Below are positions 1 to 5,181 of a DNA stretch of 6,156 nt, one piece after another. The DNA lies in NCBI GenBank assembly GCA_020052115.1, contig JAGVPR010000087.1, forward strand, positions 1-6,156. Direction: 5' to 3'. The DNA comes from Candidatus Eiseniibacteriota bacterium (GTDB lineage: Bacteria > Eisenbacteria > RBG-16-71-46 > JAGVPR01). A model generated the notes under the pieces. The model had not been told where the DNA came from and searched no databases. It saw nothing but the letters and a program-made list of their open reading frames with translations. Numbering within the stretch: the first letter of the stretch is position 1; every line of letters starts with the position of its first letter. A program made the translations under genes and the position numbers.

Positions 1-1115
1 AGGCGCGCCGGCGGTCCGCTCCGGGCGCATTCGGACGATGCCCGTTCAGCCGGCTCCGCCTCCTCCGGCAACCGCGCCAGCCAGAGCGACGCGATGAGAG
101 CGATGAACAGGTGCCCGTGATGGCGTATCGCGCCCTGATACACGGCGAAGCCGAAGACGAGCAGGGCCCCCGTCGTGGCGATGAAGAAGAGCAGCACCCG
201 CGGCCGCCTCGCGAGCGTCATCACGGCGGATGCTGCGAGCAGGCATGAGAGACCGGCGGTCGCCCAGCGCGCTCCATCCACTCCGAGGCCGGCTTGCGCG
301 AAGAGAGACGGGACGACGTTGCTGCCCCACACGGGCCTCGAGGCCGGGTCGGGAATGGGCAGGTAGCTTCGTGCGATCCCCTGCAGTACTTCGAGAAGCC
401 GCGTGAGATCAGGGGGTCCCGGCCGGTACCGGTTCGCCGCGTACGCGCCGCTGAGCTTCAGCCCGGTGAGCAGGACGCCGGCCGCCGTGAGAATCAGGGC
501 GGGCCGGACGCCGGGCTTCTTCGGAGGATCGGTTCCGGTTTCGGCGCGTGATGCGGCCGGAGACGTCGCCAGAAAGAGCGCGAGCCCGCAGGCGAGGATC
601 AGTCCGTGGAGGCTCGTCTGGGTGAGCAGGAAGAGGATGCCCGCGAGGATCCAGGGCCGGCGCCGGGGAAAGGCCGCGCAGAACGCATAGACGAGCACCA
701 CGCCCATGACGTAATTTCTCGCCACGAGACCGTACTCGTAGAGCGAGAAGTAGCCGATCGCGAGCAGGAGCTTCTCCCACCTCGGAAACGGCGCGAAGCG
801 CCCGACGAGGAAGACTCCGAGTGCGGCCAATCCGAGGTGGAAGAACTGGAAGGCGCGGAGGCTTTGCGTGACCTGCGTGAGCAGCCAAAGCGCGATGTGC
901 CAGAGCGCCGGATGGGTTTCGAGCGCCGCGTTCCTGAGCAGGTCCGCGGGCGAGTGGCTGGCGCGCGCGATCAACCATGCCTGGACCTCGTCCCGCCACA
1001 TCTCGTGGCGCATGACGCCGGCCGAGCCCAGTGCAAGAAAGAGAGCCGTCATCGCGGCGGCGAACCAGAGATCCTGGCGTGATGCGCCCGCTCTCTTGAA
1101 ATGCTCGTCTCTCAT
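1..1115 (-). CDS. GT-C-like polytopic membrane glycosyltransferase (partial, C-terminus beyond window)
   Basis: Reading the minus strand from the ATG at 1115-1113 gives 371 uninterrupted codons to the window edge, so the C-terminus is missing. The start has a GGGAG ribosome site (plus-strand 1123-1127) seven bases upstream. A first hydrophobic helix (about residues 16-34) is followed by HEMWRDEVQAWLIARAS (37-53), with the D42-E43 pair where GT-C enzymes of the ArnT/PMT/family-39 type carry the catalytic acidic residue in the first extracytoplasmic loop. Next come THPALW (67-72) and LVARNY (130-135), elements I associate with this family. Roughly eight to ten more hydrophobic segments follow. 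Near the visible end RHHGHLF precedes a last helix and a charged Glu/Ala-rich tail, so the true end may be close. The family moves sugars from polyprenyl-phosphate donors in the inner membrane; donor and acceptor are unknown here. It is transcribed away from the decarboxylase operon. The membrane-protein call is strong, the glycosyltransferase role moderate. Confidence 0.82.
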   Translation of the reverse strand, partial: MRDEHFKRAGASRQDLWFAAAMTALFLALGSAGVMRHEMWRDEVQAWLIARASHSPADLLRNAALETHPALWHIALWLLTQVTQSLRAFQFFHLGLAALGVFLVGRFAPFPRWEKLLLAIGYFSLYEYGLVARNYVMGVVLVYAFCAAFPRRRPWILAGILFLLTQTSLHGLILACGLALFLATSPAASRAETGTDPPKKPGVRPALILTAAGVLLTGLKLSGAYAANRYRPGPPDLTRLLEVLQGIARSYLPIPDPASRPVWGSNVVPSLFAQAGLGVDGARWATAGLSCLLAASAVMTLARRPRVLLFFIATTGALLVFGFAVYQGAIRHHGHLFIALIASLWLARLPEEAEPAERASSECARSGPPAR

Positions 1116-1146
1116 GCTCTCGCTCCCGTACCCCAACGCCCACCGG

Positions 1147-1182
1147 CGTCGGCCGGCGGGTAACGGTACCAGCCGGCCGGCG
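1147..1182. promoter_or_regulatory. 36-bp imperfect palindrome, candidate operator
   Basis: The sequence is self-complementary about a centre between 1164 and 1165, with no spacer. 15 of 18 base pairs match; the mismatches are at 1163/1166, 1158/1171 and 1149/1180. The core GGTAACGGTACC (1159-1170) is flanked on both sides by GCCGGC at mirror positions (1152-1157 and 1172-1177). It lies 32 bp from the start of the leftward gene and 45 bp from the start of the rightward gene. That is where a dimeric repressor or activator would control both. The central CG within AACG recalls LacI-family operators, but no regulator gene is in the window and the family is not assigned. It could instead act as an RNA stem in a leader. 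GC richness inflates palindromes, but this one is longer than I would expect by chance. Confidence 0.5.
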
Positions 1183-1196
1183 GTCGAACAAGCCGG

Positions 1197-1216
1197 GCCT
1201 CGCGCTCCGGCGAGGC
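1197..1216 (+). promoter_or_regulatory. Small hairpin directly before the decarboxylase ribosome site
   Basis: GCCTCGC (1197-1203) and GCGAGGC (1210-1216) are perfect 7-bp complements around a 6-base loop. The Shine-Dalgarno GGGGAG (1217-1222) begins at the next base. In an mRNA leader this stem could affect ribosome access without pairing the site itself. Short GC stems are common in DNA of this composition, so function is uncertain. Confidence 0.25.
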
Positions 1217-1226
1217 GGGGAGCGTC

Positions 1227-2552
1227 ATGAGCACCGCGCGGCTCCGCTCCACACCGCCCGTCCGCCTGCCGCTCGAGCACTGGGGGCTGTCCATGAGGAG
1301 GGGCGAGATCCACGCCGGAGGGCTCAATCTCAATCGTCTCGCAAACCGCCTCGGAACGCCGTTCTACCTCTTTGACGAAGGCAGGCTGAGGCGCAACCTG
1401 CGCGCCGCGTTGCAGACGGCGCAGGCGTCGCTGGCCGACTGCGAGCTCCTCTGCTCGGTGAAGACCAATCCGTATCCCCGCGTTCTCGAGATGGCTCGCG
1501 AGGAAGGGCTCGGCGCGGAGGTCATCTCCCCCGCCGAACTCGGCGCCGCGCGGCGGGCGCGCGTTCCGGGTTCGCAAACCGTGTTCAATGGTCCCGGCAA
1601 GACGCGTGACGATCTCGCCCGGGCGATCAGGCGCGGCGCGCTTATCCATGTCGAGTCGGCGAGCGAAGCGGAAGACCTCGCCCGCCTCTCACGCGCTTCC
1701 CGCCAGCCCGTGCGGGCCGGCATCCGCGTGAACCCCGGGATCTTTGAACGCCGAGCGCCCGCAAGCCTCCGGATGGGGAAGCAGACTGCCGCCTTCGGAT
1801 TGGATCCCTCGGGCCGCGGTTTCCGGCGCGCCGTGGAAGTCCTGTGCGGTGCGCGCCATGTCGAGTTGCAGTCCCTCTCGGCTCACATCGGAACCGGGAT
1901 TACGACGACGAAGCCGTTCCGCCTTCTCGCCGAGACGCTCCTGGGAGTGCGCGGCGCGCTGGCCCGGCGCGGCATCGCGGTTTCGGCGCTCGACTTCGGC
2001 GGCGGATACGCCGTTTCCTCCGAGGTTCGCTACTCGGAAGGTCCCTCGAATCGCGCCGCGGGGGCGTCCGCCGTTCCGGCTCCGAGCGCCATCGCCACGT
2101 TTGCCGACATCTGCGAGGTGTTCGCAGCCACGATTGGCGCGGATTCCGTTCGTTGCCTGCTCGAGCCCGGCCGGCTTCTGGTCTCCGACGCCTTTCATCT
2201 CATCACTCGCGTCGTGAGGATCAAGGTGGAGCGCGGCGTCCGCTTCGCGATCGTGGACGCGAGCCGGGTCCAGAATGCGATCTTTGTCGGGCGCGGCTAC
2301 CACGAGATGGTGCCGCTTCGGCCCCGAGCAGGCTTGCGGCCGTACACCGTCGTGGGACCGCTTTGCGCGAACTTCGATGTGTACTGCCGCGATCGCCGGT
2401 TCCCCGCGCTGTCGGAAGGGGATGTGCTCGCCGTGCTCGACGTCGGGGCGTACAACCTCTCCGCCCAGTCACAGTGGTCTTTCGAACCGGCGCCCGTCGT
2501 CACGTTGGCGGAGAGCGGAACAGTCCTGGCGCCTTGTTCCTGGCGGCCATGA
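1227..2552 (+). CDS. PLP-dependent fold-type III decarboxylase (LysA/ODC superfamily), substrate unknown
   Basis: 441 residues, the usual length for the Orn/DAP/Arg decarboxylase group-2 superfamily. These cytosolic enzymes have an N-terminal alanine-racemase-like barrel and a C-terminal beta domain. Visible motifs: GTPFYLFD near the start of the barrel; SVKTNPYP with K79 as the PLP-binding lysine; GAEVISPAEL; FNGPGKT; HIGTG (H220); LDFGGGY (256-261); LEPGR (312-316), which contacts the cofactor phosphate; GPLC with C380, the active-site cysteine supplied across the dimer; and GAYN (407-410). After C380 the sequence is ANFD, whereas DAP decarboxylases have ESxD and ornithine enzymes D, so the usual substrate-gripping acid is absent. 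An Ala/Pro/Ser-rich stretch follows the GGGY motif. GGGGAG (1217-1222) lies four bases before this ATG. An in-frame ATG at 1293 is the alternative start, but the longer form keeps an EHWGL element I associate with relatives. Its stop overlaps the next start. The decarboxylase call is firm; lysine synthesis is not supported. Confidence 0.93.
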   Translation: MSTARLRSTPPVRLPLEHWGLSMRRGEIHAGGLNLNRLANRLGTPFYLFDEGRLRRNLRAALQTAQASLADCELLCSVKTNPYPRVLEMAREEGLGAEVISPAELGAARRARVPGSQTVFNGPGKTRDDLARAIRRGALIHVESASEAEDLARLSRASRQPVRAGIRVNPGIFERRAPASLRMGKQTAAFGLDPSGRGFRRAVEVLCGARHVELQSLSAHIGTGITTTKPFRLLAETLLGVRGALARRGIAVSALDFGGGYAVSSEVRYSEGPSNRAAGASAVPAPSAIATFADICEVFAATIGADSVRCLLEPGRLLVSDAFHLITRVVRIKVERGVRFAIVDASRVQNAIFVGRGYHEMVPLRPRAGLRPYTVVGPLCANFDVYCRDRRFPALSEGDVLAVLDVGAYNLSAQSQWSFEPAPVVTLAESGTVLAPCSWRP

Positions 2553-3811
2553 GAGCGACCGGCGTCCTCGATGCCGGCCCGGACCTGATGCGCCTGATGC
2601 GGTCGCAACGCTGGCCCGCCGAGCGCCTGTCATCGCTCCAGCGCGAGCGGCTCGCGCGGACCCTCCGGTCGGCGGCGCGAATCCCGTTCTACGCGGATCT
2701 GTGGCGGCGGGACCCGCGCCTCGATGAGTTCCAGGCGCTGCCGGTTATCCGGCGCGCCGCCGTGGCGGATCTGTTGAGCTCCGTGCGTCGCGTCCACTCC
2801 GGCCCGGTGGAGTCCGACCGCTCATCGGGCTCGACCGGCATGCCGGCCGAGTTTCTCTTCGATCGTTCGCATCAGCGCGGCCGCTTTGCGGCACGGGCCC
2901 GCTACCTGCTCACTTGCGGATGGACGCCGTGGACGCGAACGGCGTGGATCATCTACATCCCCGAAGGAACGCCGGACGGCAGGCTCGTTCGTAGCCGCCT
3001 CTTCGGCGGCTCGCGCTTCCTCTCCACCTTCACCCACTTCGACGAGCAAGCGGCGTGGCTGCGCCGACTCGATCCTGTGTTTCTCTACACGCTGCCGTCG
3101 AATCTCGATGCGCTCTTGCACCGCTTGGAGGAAGGCGGGCGGCTGCGCTCCCTCCACCTCGTATTGTGCGGGGGCGAGGTGGTCGAGGAAGCTCTCAGGC
3201 GACGCGTGAGAGAGAGTCTCGGCGTCGAGATCGCGGACAATTATGGCTCGACGGAAGCGTTTCTGGCGTGGCAATGTCCCCAGGGGTGCTATCACGTAAA
3301 CGCGGAACACGTGCTCCTGGAGATCGTGGACGAGGACGGTATTTCGCTTCCGCCCGGGCGACTCGGGCGCGTGCTCGTGACGACGCTGGAGAATCACCTC
3401 ATGCCGCTCGTCCGCTACGAGATCGGAGACTGGGCCGAGTTCTCTGCCGGCGTCTGTCCGTGCGGCCGCACGCTGCCATTGCTCGGACGCATCGCGGGGC
3501 GAAGCGTGGCGCTGTTCAGACTCCGAAGCGGCAGGCTTGTCACACCGTATGAGATCATCGTGCGAATCAAGCACCGCCAGGGTTTCAAGCAGTTCCAGCT
3601 CGTGCAGAGCTCGATGGAACGCTGTGCGCTTCGTTACGTCGCAGAGAAGCCGCTCGGCGATGCCGAATCTGACCGGATTCGCCGCGACATCACCGAGGTT
3701 CTGGGGACCGGGATCCTCGTGGAGTTCGAGCGCGTGGATCGGATCGCCAGAACCCCGACGGGCAAGTTCATGACGGCCGTCTCCGAGGTCGCTTTCGAAG
3801 GCCGCGCATGA
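2549..3811 (+). CDS. PaaK/CapK-like adenylate-forming enzyme (phenylacetate-CoA ligase / coenzyme F390 synthetase family)
   Basis: 420 residues, close to the roughly 430 typical of PaaK-type ligases. Enzymes of this superfamily activate a carboxylate with ATP to an acyl-adenylate, then pass it to CoA, a carrier thiol or an amine. Visible signatures: SSGSTGMP (92-99), the ATP phosphate-binding loop; LCGGEVVEE; YGSTE (232-236); EIGDW with D294, which binds the ribose; CPCGRT (303-308), typical of PaaK/CapK proteins; and near the C-terminus PTGK with K406 placed like the catalytic lysine. A second cysteine pair, CPQGC (243-247), might join C303/C305 as a metal site. The frame stays open upstream to 1844, but that part overlaps the decarboxylase, is arginine-rich and lacks motifs, so I start at 2549. 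There ATGA overlaps the preceding stop; no strong ribosome site is visible, so coupling is likely. ATGs at 2588 and 2597 are alternatives. The acid substrate is unknown. Confidence 0.9.
   Translation: MRATGVLDAGPDLMRLMRSQRWPAERLSSLQRERLARTLRSAARIPFYADLWRRDPRLDEFQALPVIRRAAVADLLSSVRRVHSGPVESDRSSGSTGMPAEFLFDRSHQRGRFAARARYLLTCGWTPWTRTAWIIYIPEGTPDGRLVRSRLFGGSRFLSTFTHFDEQAAWLRRLDPVFLYTLPSNLDALLHRLEEGGRLRSLHLVLCGGEVVEEALRRRVRESLGVEIADNYGSTEAFLAWQCPQGCYHVNAEHVLLEIVDEDGISLPPGRLGRVLVTTLENHLMPLVRYEIGDWAEFSAGVCPCGRTLPLLGRIAGRSVALFRLRSGRLVTPYEIIVRIKHRQGFKQFQLVQSSMERCALRYVAEKPLGDAESDRIRRDITEVLGTGILVEFERVDRIARTPTGKFMTAVSEVAFEGRA
3797..3801 (+). promoter_or_regulatory. Ribosome-binding site of the FAD oxidoreductase gene
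   Basis: GAAGG lies six bases before the ATG at 3808 and nine before the tandem ATG at 3811, inside the last codons of the ligase gene. Either ATG could be used. The first forms the ATGA overlap and gives the same protein with one more methionine. Confidence 0.55.
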
Positions 3812-5181
3812 TGCACCTCACGATCCTCGGAGGCGGGCCCGCGGGTCTGGCCGTCGCTCACTACGCGCATCGCGCGGGGCTGCCGCTCGTGCTGTTCGAG
3901 AGACAGACCGAACTCGGCGGACTCTGCCGCACCGAGCAGTGCGGCCCCCACCGCTATGACACCGGAGCGCACCGCTTCCACGACCGCGATTCCGAGATCA
4001 CCGCGGACGTCCGGGAGGTGCTCGGGGGCGACCTCGTTCCGGTGGATGCGCCGAGCCGGATCCTCCTCTCGGGACGGCTCGTGGCGTTCCCGCCGACCCC
4101 GGTCGGCCTGGCACGCTCCTGCGCGCCGGGCGAGATCGGCCGGATCGGGCTCGATCTGATGCGCTCGCGGCGTGCCCGGCGCATTCCGGCCAACTTCGCC
4201 GAGTTCGCCTGTGAGAGCTTCGGCCGGACGCTCGCGCGGCGTTTCCTCCTCGGTTACTCCGAGAAGGTGTGGGGTCTTCCGGCCGAGCAGCTCTCGGTGG
4301 ACGTCGCGACGCGGCGGCTCTCCGGCATGACGCTGCGCACGCTGCTCGTCGAGCTTCTTCTGCCCGCGCGAAAGAGCGCGCACATTGACGGGCGATTCCT
4401 CTATCCGCGCGGCGGCTACGGCCGGCTGACGGAGGCGCTGGCGCGAAGCGTACCGTCCTCGAGCCTCGCGACCGGACACGAGATCACCGGCATGGACTGC
4501 GCGGGAGAACGCATCGTCCGTCTGCGGTTTCGCGGCTGTCCCGATTTCGAGCCGCCGGACCGCGTGGTGTCCACGCTGCCGCTGACGCGGCTCGCTGCGT
4601 TCCTTGAACATGCGCTGCCGGGCGAGGCGCTCGAGGCGGCGCGCGGGCTGAGGTTCCGCCACGTGCGTCTCGTCTTCCTCCGCCTGGCGCGCGCGCGGGT
4701 GAGCCGAAACGCCTCGATCTACCTTGCCGACGCGGGCCTCTGCGTCTCGAGGGTCTACGAACCGAAGAATCGTTGCCGGACGATGGCCCCCGAGGACGAG
4801 ACAGCCATCGTGGCCGAGGTGCCGTGCTTCGCGGGCGATGCGATCCACGGCGAGCCCGATGAGGCGCTGGCCCGGCGGGTTGCCGCGGAGCTGGAGCAGG
4901 CCGGGCTTCTCGGGCAGGGCGACGTGATCGAATGGCGGCATCACCTTCTGCCGAACGCGTACCCGGTCTACACTCTCGATTACGCCAAGAACGTGCGCGT
5001 CGTCCTCGACGCGCTCGATCGAATCCGAAACCTGAACGTCGCCGGCAGGAACGGTCTCTTCTTCTACAGCCATCTCCACGATCAACTGCGTGGTGCGAAG
5101 GACCTGGTCGCGGGGTGGCGGACGATGCCGCAGGGGCTTGCGTGCACCGAGGCCGCCGGCGCGCGGGCGGAGCGGGTCTGA
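3808..5181 (+). CDS. FAD-dependent oxidoreductase, protoporphyrinogen-oxidase / UDP-galactopyranose-mutase-like amine-oxidase family
   Basis: 457 residues with no signal peptide. The N-terminal Rossmann fingerprint LGGGPAGLA (7-15) ends its second strand at E31, which would bind the FAD ribose. GGLCRTE (37-43) and DTGAHRF (51-57) follow, the second FAD motif of this family. Other family marks are GYSEKVWG (to 156), YPRGGYGRL, a STLPL strand, and the C-terminal segment AGRNGLFFYSH (412-422) with HDQ at 424-426, which closes the flavin site. Relatives are usually annotated as protoporphyrinogen oxidase-like or amine oxidase and often sit in polysaccharide loci beside glycosyltransferases; haem synthesis is not implied. 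It lacks enough mutase-specific sequence to be called a UDP-galactopyranose mutase. Its start overlaps the ligase stop by 4 bp, and its last 40 bp overlap the next gene. It may oxidise the product of the two upstream enzymes, but the substrate is not visible. Family call strong, reaction unknown. Confidence 0.9.
   Translation: MMHLTILGGGPAGLAVAHYAHRAGLPLVLFERQTELGGLCRTEQCGPHRYDTGAHRFHDRDSEITADVREVLGGDLVPVDAPSRILLSGRLVAFPPTPVGLARSCAPGEIGRIGLDLMRSRRARRIPANFAEFACESFGRTLARRFLLGYSEKVWGLPAEQLSVDVATRRLSGMTLRTLLVELLLPARKSAHIDGRFLYPRGGYGRLTEALARSVPSSSLATGHEITGMDCAGERIVRLRFRGCPDFEPPDRVVSTLPLTRLAAFLEHALPGEALEAARGLRFRHVRLVFLRLARARVSRNASIYLADAGLCVSRVYEPKNRCRTMAPEDETAIVAEVPCFAGDAIHGEPDEALARRVAAELEQAGLLGQGDVIEWRHHLLPNAYPVYTLDYAKNVRVVLDALDRIRNLNVAGRNGLFFYSHLHDQLRGAKDLVAGWRTMPQGLACTEAAGARAERV
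5132..5136 (+). promoter_or_regulatory. Ribosome-binding site deciding the GTG start of the TPR gene
   Basis: AGGGG lies five bases before the GTG at 5142, within the end of the oxidoreductase gene. No in-frame ATG occurs near the beginning of the TPR frame, so this site together with the signal peptide that begins there decides the start. Confidence 0.5.

Larger units (their letters stand above)
1116..1226. promoter_or_regulatory. Divergent intergenic region holding the promoters of both transcription units
   Basis: This 111-bp gap separates the minus-strand membrane protein (start 1115) from the plus-strand decarboxylase (start 1227). Both transcription units must begin in it or close by. 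I see no convincing -35/-10 pair on either strand; the stretch is nearly all G and C. Its recognisable contents are the two Shine-Dalgarno sequences, a long imperfect palindrome (1147-1182) and a short hairpin (1197-1216), each listed separately. Confidence 0.6.

Noticed and set aside
409..1191. 260-codon minus-strand open frame starting at 1191
   Set aside because: It is out of frame with the membrane protein that starts at 1115. It is Arg/Pro-rich with no hydrophobic helices, while the other frame shows a family-like transmembrane enzyme.
1844..2548. Upstream extension of the adenylate-forming enzyme's frame into the decarboxylase gene
   Set aside because: These 235 codons overlap the motif-bearing end of the decarboxylase and are arginine-rich without motifs. 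The ATGA start at 2549 gives the normal family length.
1227..2552. Annotation as lysA (diaminopimelate decarboxylase) of lysine synthesis
   Set aside because: The CESxD substrate motif is replaced by CANFD, and no lysine-pathway gene is nearby; only the superfamily is supported.
1227..3811. Exosortase/PEP-CTERM-associated decarboxylase and ligase pair
   Set aside because: The pairing is reminiscent, but the ligase here is of PaaK/CapK type, and no exosortase, PEP-CTERM protein or carrier protein is in the window. Kept only as an analogy.
4687..4697. Alternating GC run (possible Z-DNA or simple repeat)
   Set aside because: It is short and inside a coding region as ordinary Ala/Arg codons in GC-rich DNA.
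3634..5085. 483-codon open frame on the minus strand opposite the oxidoreductase gene
   Set aside because: It lies antisense to a gene with clear FAD motifs, is rich in Arg/Glu/Ala/His with no domain pattern, and is the stop-poor shadow expected in very GC-rich DNA.
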